From contig WFMF01000004.1 in the NCBI GenBank assembly GCA_011033025.1, positions 1,674,001 through 1,738,000 on the forward strand: a stretch of DNA of 64,000 bases. Reading direction: 5' to 3'. How positions within the stretch are numbered: the first letter of the stretch is position 1; each line of letters begins with the position of its first letter. A program made the position numbers and the translations under genes. Of the stretch, positions 41,101 to 52,590 are shown piece after piece. The stretch is from Beroe forskalii. Its lineage: Eukaryota; Ctenophora; Nuda; Beroida; Beroidae. The notes under the pieces were generated by a model. The model made no database searches. It had not been told where the DNA came from and saw nothing but the letters and a program-made list of their open reading frames with translations.

Positions 41101-42880
41101 AAATTATGAAACTTTTTTACTTTCAGAATGATAAACATTCATGGGGTTTATGAAATCCAAAGTTTTATTTTAAACGGGAAAAATTTTCAAAAAAGTATAC
41201 CGGGGAAAAAAACGAAAAGCGAATAATTAAAACTGGACTTTGAAATTATAAAAATTTTCCCAAATTTCTTATCAGACATTGATTAAAATTTTGGGTTTTA
41301 AAAAAAAAGGGCCCCCTTTTTATTTTTTTAAACACAAAAAAAGTTTTTTTAAAAAAAAGAAAAAATGAATTTCAAAACTGGATTAAAATTTAGAAAGCCC
41401 CAAATTCCAACATTTATAAACATTCCTTTGGTTTAAAAATCAAGGCCGTTTTATTTTAAAAAAAAAAGTTTTTAAAAATTTTTAAACCTCAAAAAATCGA
41501 AAAATCGAATAAATTAAAAACTGGTGAAATTATGAAAATTAAAATTTANNNNNNNNNNNNNNNNNNNNNNNNNNNNNNNNNNNNNNNNNNNNNNNNNNNN
41601 NNNNNNNNNNNNNNNNNNNNNNNNNNNNNNNNNNNNNNNNNNNNNNNNTTTTAAAGGGCCCCCCTTCAAACCAAAACCCCGGGGTAAAACAAATTTTAAA
41701 ATTAATTTTTTCCCCCCGGGAACCAAACAACCCCCCAAAAAAGGGAAAATTTTTTTAACAAAAAAATTTTAAAAACCAAACACCCCCCACACGAATTTAC
41801 AAAATTAAAATTGATTTTCCCCTATAGGGATTGTCCCTTGTTCTAAGTAATCCCGCAGTTCATATGCCCCTGTTTTTGTTATCCCCCCCCAATAGCCCAA
41901 ATTTGCGTCGACAAACTCAGCATCTCCCCATTTTGGCATTCCCCCATTAACATTGGGAGGAGTGGGGATATTTCAAAAAAAGGCCTTTGTTGTAAACTAT
42001 ATTTAAAAATTTCCCTTTTGAAATAACGGTAAGACCCCCTACTTTCTGGCAAATATCGGTCAAATACACCCCACTTTGATCTATATCTGCGGAACGAGAG
42101 AATCTTGGGGGGAAAAAGCGCGTAGAACCGGGATGGTCGCCCCGCGCATTCCATCCGTTCATAAATCGTCAACCCCGGGGGCCCGGGTCCATTCAAAAAC
42201 CGGATATCCTCTTTTGTCCCCCGAGATCACCCCAGGTTGAGCACCAAAAATTTAATTTTTTTGGTGCACCCTACTATCAAGTTGCAAAGTGACGTCCAAA
42301 TGTGGAACGTTGCGCCGCGCGCGAGGGTAGGGTAACATCCTACGACCTCCCGTAGGGAAGCGCGCGGCGCGTACACACACAGTGTGTACGCGCGCGCGGA
42401 GAAACTTCTATGCGTTACCACATGTTTACGTCCCTGTTTGTTCGCGCCTGCGCATAACACTCGTAGAAAAAGTCACAAACAGGGCCACGCAACAATGTGG
42501 CAAAGATTCGCTCCTCAGCTCGGGCGCATATTTTTTTGCTAATCAAGTGATTCAACCATATTTGGGCATTAATTGTTTGAGTGCGCGCGTCGTACGCCGC
42601 GCTCTAGGTTGAGAGTCACTCTAGCAGAGATGACCATATTTTGAGATCCTCCAAATCGCGTTGGATAAAGAAGTGATGACGTAGGTCAGGTTTTAACAGG
42701 CGTTCCTTGAAATAATTGTCAGGTGATACCCATATATGGAATAAAACTATCTGCTGAGCACTAGAGTGAGGAATGTGTCCGGCTTTCCATAAACAGTTGA
42801 TGTTTTTACGCAGTTCGTTGCTACTCATTACTTCATTAAATTATTTGTTTTGTGTGGCCATCAGCTCTTTCTACTTTTCT
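41100..42880. other. Low-quality assembly with 100-N gap (41549-41648)
   Basis: Runs of A, T, C and G stacked in abnormal order ('aaaaaaaagggccccctttt') flank the gap. Improves after about 42200. A CG-rich hairpin-prone stretch (42310-42400) contains repeated 'cgcgcg'. No gene called. Confidence 0.7.
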
Positions 42881-42889
42881 AACCGTTTG

Positions 42890-44838
42890 ATTATGCTAAT
42901 TGATATTTTGCTTGTGAGATGTGACTCTCTGTGGGCACGGCTATATCTACTCCATTTATTATATGCTTGCTGCAGGAGACTCTGTTGGCCCGGCTCTATC
43001 TACCCCATTTGATTATGCTTGCTGCAGGAGACTCTGTGAGCCCGGCTCTATTTACTCCATTTGATTATACTTGCTGCAGGAGACTCTGTGCCCGGCTCTA
43101 TCTGCTCCATTTGATTATGCTTTGCTGTAGTTGACTCTGTGTGCCCGGCTCTATCTACTCCATTTGATTATGCTTGCTGTAGTTGACTCTGTGTGCTTCC
43201 GGCTCTATCTACTCCATTTGATTATGCTTGCTGTAGTTGACTCCTGTGGGCCCGGCTCTGTCTACTCCATTTAATTATGCTTGCTGCAGGGAGACTCCTG
43301 TGGGCCCCGGCTCTATCTACTCCATTTAATTATGCTTGCTGCAGGAGACTCTGTGGGCCCGGCTCTGTCTACTCCATTTAATCATGCTTGCTGCAGGAGA
43401 CTCTGTGTGCCCGGCTCTATCTAGTATCTACTCCATTTAATTATGCTTGCTGCAGGAGACTCTGTGGGCCCGGCTCTGTCTACCCCATTTGATTATGCTA
43501 TGCTTGCTGCAGGAGACTCTGTGGGCCCGGCTCTATCTGCCCCATTTGATTATGCTTGCTGCAGGAGACTCTGTGGGCCCGGCTCTATTTACTCCATTTT
43601 ATTATATGCTTGCTGCAGGAGACTCTGTTGGCCCGGCTCTATCTACTCCATTTGATTATGCTTGCTGCAGGAGAATCTGTGGGCCCGGCTCTATCAACTC
43701 CATGTGATTATGCTTGCTGCAGGAGACTCTGTCGGCCCGCTCTGTTACTTATTTACTCCATTTTGATTATGCTTGCAGAAAGGAGACTCTGTGGGCCTGG
43801 CTCTATTTACCATTTTTGTGTGCTTGCTGCAGGTGACTCTGTGGGCCCCGGCTCTTCCTTTTATTTGTCATTTATTTATGCTTGCTGCAGGTGACCCGTG
43901 TGCCCGGTCGAACCCCCTTTTTTTTGCTTGCTGGGGGACTCTGTGTCTCTTTTTACCCCATTTGATTATGTTGCATGACCTTTTCCCCCTATTCCCCCCT
44001 TTTTTTATTTCTTGCTGCAAGGGCCGGACCGGCTTATTTCCCATTTTTTTATTTGGGTGCAGGAGAATCAGGGCCCCCTTTTCTACCCCCTTTGTTATCT
44101 TGCCCGGGGACTTTGGGGCCTATCTACCCATTTGAATCTTTTCTTGGGGGACTCTGTGGGCCTGGGCTCACTTTTAATTTGATTATGCTTTTTAGTTGAC
44201 CGGGCCCGGCCCCCCCCATTTAATTTTGCTGCAAAACTCTTGGGGGCTTCCCCATTTTAAATTTTTTCCCAAAACCCGTGGGCCCCGGGCCCGTCTTCCC
44301 CAAAATTATGCTTGCAGGTGACTCTGTGTGCCCGGCTCTATCTAGTATCTACTCCATTTAATTATGCTTGCAGGAGACTCTGTGGCCCGGCTCTATCTAC
44401 TCCATTTTGATTATGCTTGCTGCAGGAGACTCTGTGGGCCCGGCTCTATCTACTCCATTTGATTATGCTTGCTGCAGGAGACTCCTGTGGGCCCGGCTCT
44501 GTCTACCCCATTTGAATATGCTATGCTTGCTGCAGGAGACTCTGTGGGCCCACATCTATCTGCCCCATTTGTTATGCTTGCTGCAGGGGAGACTCTGGGC
44601 CCGGCTCTATTTACTCCATTTTATTATATGCTTGCTGCAGGAGACTCTGTTGGCCCGGCTCTATCTACTCCATTTGATTATGCTTGCTGCAGGAGAATCT
44701 GTGGGCCCGGCTCTATCAACTCCATGTGATTATGCTTGCTGCAGGAGACTCTGTCGGCCCGGCTCTATTTACTCCATTTGATTATGCTTGCTGCAGGAGA
44801 CTCTGTGGGCCCGGCTCTATTTACTCCATTTTATTGTG
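42890..44838. repeat. Satellite with 52-bp units, more than 30 copies
   Basis: Consensus starts 'gcttgctgcaggagactctg', then 'tgggcccggctctatctact' and 'ccatttgattat'. Some units carry expanded homopolymers or are degraded at 43740-44300, probably by sequencing error. A block (43447-43740) recurs almost unchanged at 44469-44770, a higher-order duplication. ORFs here are repeat translations, not genes. Confidence 0.92.
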
Positions 44839-44840
44839 CT

Positions 44841-47276
44841 TACATACATACATTTTGATACATTTTGAAGGGTTTAGCAGGGATCGCAGTTGGGATCAGT
44901 GATGTCCACGTACTCCATTTCCTCGTTCACAGCTCCAGTCGAGTAAGGAGGTTGCTGTTTGGAGGTAACTTGGAACCGGTGGCTTATCCGGGTATTGGGC
45001 GAGGAATTCTCCCAGGGCCATCTTGAATGCCTCTAGCTCCTTCACCGTGTTGACTTGCTTCGGGAGCAAGTTCCAGAGCGAGCAGATTTTTACCCCAAAT
45101 GAATTGTCATATGCAGTTGACACCGAGCGCTGTGCCTTGTAATTGAATGGTAGAATTTTTTTGCTCGGACTCCAAGACGTTCATTGCAGTAGAATTCCAA
45201 ATTTGTGCTGTTCGGGGCCTTTTCTTGCAGAATCTTCCATGTGTGGATAATGGTGTATCGTTCTCTTCTGCGTTGGAGAGACATCAGCCTTAGCTTCTTC
45301 AGACGATCCCCAGTAATCCATATCCTTAGTCCCAGCAATGCGTTTGGTAAAGTATCGCTGGGATTGATTCCACTGCTTGAATGTCCTTTGTCCAGATGAG
45401 GGTCCCAGACAGGGCAACAGTACTCCAATCTACTCCTCACTAAGGACTTGAAGAGGGTCAGCATTGTCAGTTCAGATCTATCCCGGAAAGTCCCTAGGAC
45501 CCACGATGCCATTTTTCGGGAGTCTGTGACAACATTGTTCACCTGCAGAGTCCAGCTACAATCATCGGTAATGAGGATACCAAGATCTCTTACGGATGAT
45601 GTCGGTTGCAGGATGTTACCATCAGAAGTTGTGTACTGTCTCAGCTCTGCAGTGAAGGGTAGGTTTCTCAGAAGGTATGAGTTATTGAGGCAGAAGTTCA
45701 TGACCTCGAACTTATCCTGGTGGAGCACCATATTGTTGTTCAGCGACCAACTGACAACTTGATCCAGATCATTCTGTAGCAAACCCTTACATAACATGGT
45801 AATAATCTGGTGCAGGAGCTTGGTGTCGTCAGCAAAAGCGAGTGGTTTTGATGAGGCCATCTTGATGATCATGTCCACCACGTAGAGAATGAAGAATATC
45901 GGTCCCAACACGGTGCCCTGAGGGACGCCACTTTCCACGTTAGCAAACTCTGATTTATTCCCATCAACCACCACGGCTTGACGCCTGTTTGAGAGGAAGT
46001 CTTCTATCCAGTTTAAGAGCTTGCCTTTGATGCCGTAATGCTCCAATTTGGCTAGAAGTATGCGATGGTCTACCTTGTCAAAAGCTTTGCTGTAATCCAG
46101 ATAGATGACATCAACCTCGTTACCCTCATTTAGGCTCTTAAGTATGTAGTCCACATGTTCAAGAAGCTGAGTCAAGCAGCTTCTTGTTTTTCTGAAAACC
46201 GTGTTGGCTGTCCGGGAGAATGCCACTAGTTTCAAGGTGATCTACTAGTGCGTTGCGGATAACCCTCTCGAATACCTTTATGAGATGGGATGTAATGGAA
46301 ACAGGGCGGTAATTCGCAGGGTCAGTCTTATTGCCTTTCTTGAAGATCGGCGTGATGTACTGCAACTTCAGCTCTGCTGGAATCTTGCCCTGAGCTAATG
46401 AACTATTCCATAGTAGCCAGAGTGGGGCAGATAGGGTGTCTTTGCAGCTACACAGGATCTTAGCTGGGATGTCGTCATCCGGTGCTGCAGAGTAAGGGTC
46501 TAGCTCTCCAATAGCTGCAAGTATGTCCTCAACTGAGAACTCAATGTCACACAGCAATTCTGTTGCCGGTTCACCCAGTGCTGCTACACATGCTTTGGGG
46601 TCCACATTAGCTGGGTCACTGAACACACTGGTATACTGGGACTGGAGGATATCTGCTTTCTCCACTGGATCTGTGCTGAGGGATCCACATACCTTCCTTA
46701 GCGGTGCAACACTGACTTGCATTTGGCATACTTCTTCGCATAGCAAAAGTATTTTGGGTTGCTCTTGATAGTACCCACTGCATAGGACTCCTGCTGGTTT
46801 AGCTGAGAAAGAATTTCATCTTTTATTGCATAAGATATCAGACTAACTTTTTTCAAGCCCAGGTATTAGCATGGAAGAGGGGTTGTTGACACTCAAGTTG
46901 TCTATCTTCCTGTTGCTTTCTTCTCTTCATTTTCAGGGAGTTAAGTTTTGGTACTGAGGATCTAAAGCCATTTGATTTCCGCCAGTCTTCTTAGGGGAGC
47001 CATCAGTAGGGTAACCTGTAGGACAGTCAAAACTATGAGGTTCTTGAAAAGTGTGCCATCTGAATCTTCCTAATCACATATCATCTTCAGGTGATGCCAG
47101 TCTATCTCTCTCAACATGTCATTCATAGCGTCGAAGTTGCTGTGGTGGAAGTTAACTGCCCTAAATGAGTGTGGGTCTATGACAACTTCTTGGTCATCCG
47201 TGAGTGAGATAGGGTTGTGGCCAATCAGGCCTTCTACTAGCAGGTGGTCTGAAACACCAACCAAGAGCGGTTTGCC
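44841..47276 (-). mobile_element. CR1/Jockey-superfamily LINE, copy 3 (5'-truncated)
   Basis: The same 3' tail joins the end of the 52-bp satellite. It matches copies 1 and 2 through the reverse transcriptase and part of the endonuclease, then stops abruptly at 47276 at 'gagcggtttgcc'. It shares the extra A of copy 1 in the FRKTRSC region (46195-46198) and carries many other 1-nt indels. Confidence 0.88.
45090..46746 (-). pseudogene. LINE copy 3 reverse transcriptase, broken
   Basis: Two open pieces, 46746-46159 and 46235-45090, with YRPVSITSHLIKVFERV, YLDYSKAFDKVDH, SGVPQGTVLGP and FADDTKL. The split is at the A run at 46195-46198, as in copy 1. Confidence 0.82.
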
Positions 47277-47287
47277 TGGGGGATCAT

Positions 47288-47802
47288 GGATTAAGTGCAA
47301 GACACGAGGGTACTAAGTGATTTTTTGCCCAATTTTGAAATACCACCCACCACCCCTCCAGATAATCCCATGAACTAAGTGATATTTGGCACTATTTGTA
47401 GTGACCCACCCCAAAATTAGCATAAAAACTCTATCCAAGCGGCAGATTGTCCCTGTACTAACTGATATTTGTCACTATTTGAAGGTACCCACCCTAAATG
47501 AGCATAAAACGCTGCAGATTGTCCCATGTACTAACTGAAATTTGTCATGTTTTGTAGGGACCCACCCCAAAATGAGCAGTTTGTCCCGTGTACTAACTGA
47601 AATTTAATACAATTTGTGGGGACCCACCCCAAAATTATGACGTCATCTGGCAAAAAAGTGCCCAAATATGGAAAAATATGCTATTTGGACTAAGTGATTA
47701 TGATTTTCCCAAGGTGACCACCTCAGTTAGTACAGTGGACTAAGTGATTTCGCCAAGGGCCAAACACCACCCACCCCGGCCTCGTGTCTTGCACTTAGTC
47801 CC
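47288..47802. mobile_element. 515-bp non-autonomous element with 22-bp inverted ends and internal tandem repeats
   Basis: Left GGATTAAGTGCAAGACACGA; right CTCGTGTCTTGCACTTAGTC. Inside, a unit of about 75 bp ('gtactaactgatatttgtca', then 'ggacccaccccaaaat') is repeated four to five times. It directly abuts the truncated 5' end of LINE copy 3. Confidence 0.78.
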
Positions 47803-47809
47803 TCTTAAA

Positions 47810-49490
47810 ATGGGCCCCCTTGAAAATTTTTTCCCCCCAACAAAGATTATATAAAACGGGGAGTTTTTCGACGGATCAGGGAGATCTAAAAAGAAAACGA
47901 CAAAATACCATAAATGGGTTCCACCGATTTCATTTTGAAGTCTAAAACAACCTTCCTATTTCACATTATTATTCAGCCATTTTTTCAGATTCGGGGACTT
48001 TTAAAACCCCCTAATCACAAATTATGAAATGACAAAGTCTCCTTATAAAACCAATGTATTTTGGGCCTATCTGTTTTCCCAAACCCCCAGTTAAACTTTC
48101 AAGGGGGCAACCCATAAAAAGCACACAAACTTAACGAATATTCATTATTCACCGGTAAATTACTTTTGGGCTATACAGAAACCCAAGGGCCAAAATTCAC
48201 GCCCTTTTTCACAATCTCTAACCTTTTTTTTTAAAGGGAAAAAAAACTCTGAATCATCAGAGCCTTTTTCAAGCCTTAAAAAATAGATTGCTTCAATCTT
48301 AAGGGGGGAATCAGCAAGGCAAAATCAGAAATGGGGGTATCAGTAACTCATGGAAGGGAAAAATTTCATTTAACAAAGTCCATTTGAATAATAATAATTA
48401 TTACGACCAGTTTTCTAATAGACCCCAATTTATCTAGAAGATTTTTGTCTTTTCAATCTAAAAGGGGTCATGCAAAAAAGGTCCCCAATTTTTCCAACAG
48501 GTTTTATAAAAATGTTTTGGAGCAAAATTTATCAGTTGAATCCTTTTGCCTAAAAAAAAATTCAATTTTTATGCCAGACCACATAATAAAAATTAACACC
48601 AAATGGGCAAAAAATAACCATTCTTTTGGAGTTGAAAAAAATTGTCGCATGATGTATGTAAAATCCAATAGTGTTGCCTAAAACAACAGCATTTTTTTGG
48701 GAAAAAATCCCAATTTAATGTTTTATGTTTAAATATTGTTTCCGTCCACACGTGTATGAATGTCCAAGAACGTGAAAAAAAGTTAAATGTTTTGGTTTCC
48801 TTGGGGAAAGTTTTTGAGCTTTGGGGGATTGCATATGATTTCCACCAGTGGGCCTTTTCCCAAAAATAAACCATAAAATTATTTTAGATCAAAATTTAGA
48901 GAAAATTGTTTCCCCCCGGGAACACCCAGTGTTCCCCGAAACAAAGGTTCTAACTAAAAACTACTGAAGTACCAGTATTGGATTTTAAACTTATCGTCCA
49001 TTGGTTCGGAAAATAAACATGTTATAAAATACTCTGCCATTTTTTCCTTTGGGGCCCTAATGGGTTAAACAATTCCATCTCAGATTTGAAACGCCCGGAT
49101 ACAGAAAATTGGGCATTTTTAAAAAAAAAACTGAAGGGGTCCGTGCCCTGCTTCCTTGCAGGCTTAATGTTGCACCCAAATTTAAATGATCTTAAATTTA
49201 TGATACCTGCTTTTTTGTTGGAGATTCTTCTATATTTTGTAAAGCAATATGAGTAAGCATTATAATAACTTCGGTTCCCCCTACGGACGGCGATGACCCA
49301 TGACTAAGGGCCACATGTCCACCACACTAATTGGACCATGCGAGTTTGCGGAGGAAATTCGAAACTTTAATTTCTGTGAAATAAAGCTACACGCCCCCAA
49401 CAGTGACAATATTGCTGAAACAATATTCTCAAAACCTTTACTCATCATAATATAAGCAACTCCATAGCGAAGGAATTTTACGGGCAAAGA
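47810..49490. other. Low-quality AT-rich sequence, no gene
   Basis: Many homopolymer stacks of the kind seen next to the gap. ORFs here have no recognisable domains. Confidence 0.5.
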
Positions 49491-49527
49491 CTCCGTATTT
49501 GAGAGGCTCTGTTCCTTAGACCGTGTG

Positions 49528-49672
49528 ATGAGTGTTTGAGGGGCTCTGCCCCAGCCCCTTCCCGTGTGTTTGAGGGGCTCTGCCCCAGCCCCTTCCCGGG
49601 TGTTTGAGAGGCTCTGCCCCAGCCCCTTCCCGTGTGTTTGAGGGGCTCCGCCCCAGCCCTTCCCGTGTGTAT
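49528..49672. repeat. 34-bp tandem repeat, about 4 copies
   Basis: Unit 'tttgaggggctctgccccag' followed by 'ccccttcccgtgtg', with 1-nt variants. Confidence 0.88.
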
Positions 49673-49823
49673 CCAAACCCAACTTCTCTTTTGACTCTAA
49701 ATTATTGGATCAATGAACTTATAATTATATGTAACGCACAAATGTCCACTAGTTTCAAATGCAATGATGAACGAACTCTAATTCAGTCAAGTATTTCGTT
49801 GTTTTCCTACACTACCACTCCAG

Positions 49824-49957
49824 GAGGAATGCTGGGGAAGCCCCTGCAAGTACGACTGTCGCAGTGGACGGACCCGGAACGTGGTGCGGTTCATGACCAG
49901 TGGCGTGACCGTGCGGCGTCACGCCAGCACCCCCTCGGACGGTTCGGACGATGGTTG
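49824..49957 (+). CDS. Candidate coding exon, Cys-containing, unknown protein
   Basis: A good pyrimidine-rich acceptor (CACTACCACTCCAG) ends at 49823 and a GTGAGA donor starts at 49958. The frame reads EECWGSPCKYDCRSGRTRNV, then VRFMTSGVTVRRHASTPSDG and SDDG. GC content rises sharply here compared with the AT-rich flanks, and the codons look used. If the donor is not used, a TGA follows at once (DDGW, stop), so it could be a terminal exon. I do not recognise the family. It is the only credible host exon on the plus strand in this part of the window. Confidence 0.5.
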
Positions 49958-51227
49958 GTGAGACTCCCCTCCGGGGTCGGGGTGCTGGACACGGGCACCG
50001 GGCTCGAAAACTCACTGCTATTCGGAGAGGCTTCCATCGGTAGTGCACCTCCTCTTATCAAAAATAATTATCACGGAAATTACGTCACTGGTCCTCTCGG
50101 GTTGTGCATACCATTGTGCTGGGGAACGCTCTCAGTCCACCCTGCCCATTAACGCAACTGATATGTCTAGTGGACGCCTGATATGTGGGGGAATATGAAC
50201 CTATACCCGACTACCCTCAACCGGTCCATTTAATTGGATACCTCTCTCTCAGAAGGCGAAGCCCGGGGAGGTTTGGTTTAGATTGCCCGCAAAAATCGAT
50301 TTTTCCCTCACGACATTTGACATTGCCTCCTTTTCCCCCGCAAGCTCTTACAGTTTTAGCCCCCAGCCCAGCCCCAAAGTAGTTAGAGGTTAAATGTTTG
50401 TTCACTAATTTAGTGAAACATCCATATTTTTTTACATCCACTACCGGGATGGTGCGGGGGGGGAAAGGTGGTCTGACAGCTATCACTCAAGGTGTGGGGT
50501 GAAAACAACACCCCAAGGGCACACTATGACAACACTCTTCCCTGGCTCGTCACTTTAAAGGTATGCCATCGTCCGGAGAAATGGATTTTTATTCGAAATG
50601 AGAATTTAAAAAAAATCCCCTTCGTTCTAGGGCTGTTTTTTTAATACAGGTGTGCTCATCAAGTCAACAGGACCTCGTCGATGGGGTGAAAACAAGGTTG
50701 TGTAAAACCCTAGACAGTTTTTACATCAGGAAGTTTTTTTATCTATTTCAGTGTTTGACTACTAATTAAAAAGGGGTAAATCATTTTTGGGTTTATTCCC
50801 TTAAAAACCCCCTATTTAACCTTATTTACCCCTCGTCAAAAAATAGTTAATGGGGAAAATATAGTTTTAAGGGATCTGAAGCCCAAGTTAAAAAAGTCCC
50901 CCTTTTCAGGAAAAACTTTTTTTATATCTTTCGGGTTGGGCCCACAATAAACCCAAAAAATCCCTTAAAAAAGCATTATTTTGGGGTTTTAAATTCCCAA
51001 AACCTTATTTATACCTCTTTTTTTCGTGGAAAATAATTTGTTTTAAGTTTAACTTTTAAAGCTTTGAAGTTTCAGAAGGGGGAGTATGATGAGCCTATTT
51101 AGCCTCAATCTCAATGACTTGATTAGTTAATTCTCTTATTAATTCTCTTGAAAGTTAAACTTATATCTGTTTGGGGCCGTCTCGCTCACATTTTTTGCTT
51201 TTTAAAAGGGGGTGGCTCCATCCCCCA

Positions 51228-51800
51228 CACACAGACCATTGAGATAGATGAAGGGAGTTCGACCTGGAGGACAGCTCCACTGAAGGAGGAGGAGGAGGAG
51301 GAGGAGGGGGGGGGAGGAGGGGAGGGGGGGGGAACCTTTTAAAAAGAAAAAAGGAGGGACTTTTTACCTGCCCCTCCTCGTGCTACCCCACCACCACACC
51401 CCCCAGCATCCTCCACTCTGGGAACCCCGGGCCCCCTCCTCCCCCGGGACCATCTCTCCCCCTCCTCCGGCCCAGACACTTCTTTTTTGCAGACAGCAAG
51501 TCTGGGTCTCCCACTGACTCGGACCCCTGGGTCCCGTTCTCCAAAAGGGTCTGGCCCCACACCGGGCTGCGGGGAAGTGGTGCGCGGGGTTCTCTGCCGT
51601 GGTGGTGCCGGGAAGGTGTCCCCCCACTGGGGATGACCCGTCGGGGTAGTGTTACTCAGTGCCGGGGTACGAACCGCCCCCGTCAGGGAGCAGGGGTGCG
51701 TCAGGAAGATGTGCTCTAAAGGGAGGGGGGGAGTGTGGGGAAGATGGGGCCCTCCCGGACTACTTTCAAGTTTACCATGTCAGGCAGCTCCCCCTCGGGC
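51228..51800 (+). other. Possible damaged coding exons of a plus-strand gene
   Basis: Three protein-like pieces: after CACACACAG (51235), TIEIDEGSSTWRTAPLKEEE; after TTTTTTGCAG (51491), SKSGSPTDSDPWVPFSKR; and near 51740-51815, SRTTFKFTMSGSSPSGSTDP ending in TGA. They are in different frames and separated by G- and C-runs of poor quality. They may be 3' exons of the gene with the exon at 49824. Confidence 0.3.
51296..51332. repeat. GGA/G-rich simple repeat
   Basis: (gga)n passing into G-runs. Confidence 0.85.
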
Positions 51801-51969
51801 TCAACAGACCCCCACTGATGGTTGTGGTCGTGCGTTTTCTTTTTTCATGGGGCAGCTCACCCCTTTCTCGATGAGCCATTTCAAGACTTGGGGCAAATGT
51901 CCAATTCATGATGAGATAGGCAAAACTCCCCCAGTGTTATATCTGATTTCAAAAGTACTTTGTGGGTAA

Positions 51970-52590
51970 CCACATGGCTTGTGGTGGAACGGAAAATTCC
52001 GTGGAGTTCGGGAATGCAGGCACCATATTTGAGCTTTGGGAGTTAAAAATGAATAAGAAAAATGTCGGTGCTGAAAACAAGAATCTTCTGCAACATGGAA
52101 AAAGGTTCGGCAAAACAGTGACGCAAAGTGGTGATGTCAATTCTTCACTTGAAATTGCACATGGAATATGGATTGAATTTGAATGTCTCTTCTTTCTCGA
52201 TAGATCATGCATCAACATGTAACTTATTTTGATGTTTATAAATTAAAAATTCTCAATTCGTGATCTTTGGGGTTTTTTCTCTTTTTTTAAAAATGATGGC
52301 GAAATCCCCCTTATGGCTATGCAATTCAGCGCCTATGGGTTTTTTGGCCGATTCGGGCCCAAATTTTCGTCACCACTTATAGGCACCCAAAAATGTATAA
52401 TTTTCAATTTTCAGCGTCATCGGTGCCTGCTCTTGGGGGCCCGGCATAAGCTACACCCTTTTTGGGCCCGACCCTTATGTGCCCGTTTATTCCCCCCCCA
52501 TAGGTGCCGATGCTGTTTTTTTATTTTTAAGTATCGGGCCGAATTATTCTAGCAATTTATATTTTGTTCTTCCTCTTTTTTTATTTTTGG
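51970..52590. other. Non-coding, low-quality sequence
   Basis: No gene recognised; homopolymer stacks present. Confidence 0.35.

Noticed and set aside
42890..44838. CRISPR-like array
   Set aside because: The repeats are directly adjacent without unique spacers and the genome is eukaryotic; it is a satellite.
43443..44902. Overlapping ORFs rich in 'LLQETLWARLYLLHLIML'
   Set aside because: They are translations of the 52-bp satellite in several frames; no start context, splice sites or domain.
49281..49682. Minus-strand ORF with 'GKGWGGAPQTHGK' repeats
   Set aside because: Encoded by the 34-bp tandem repeat; no other support.
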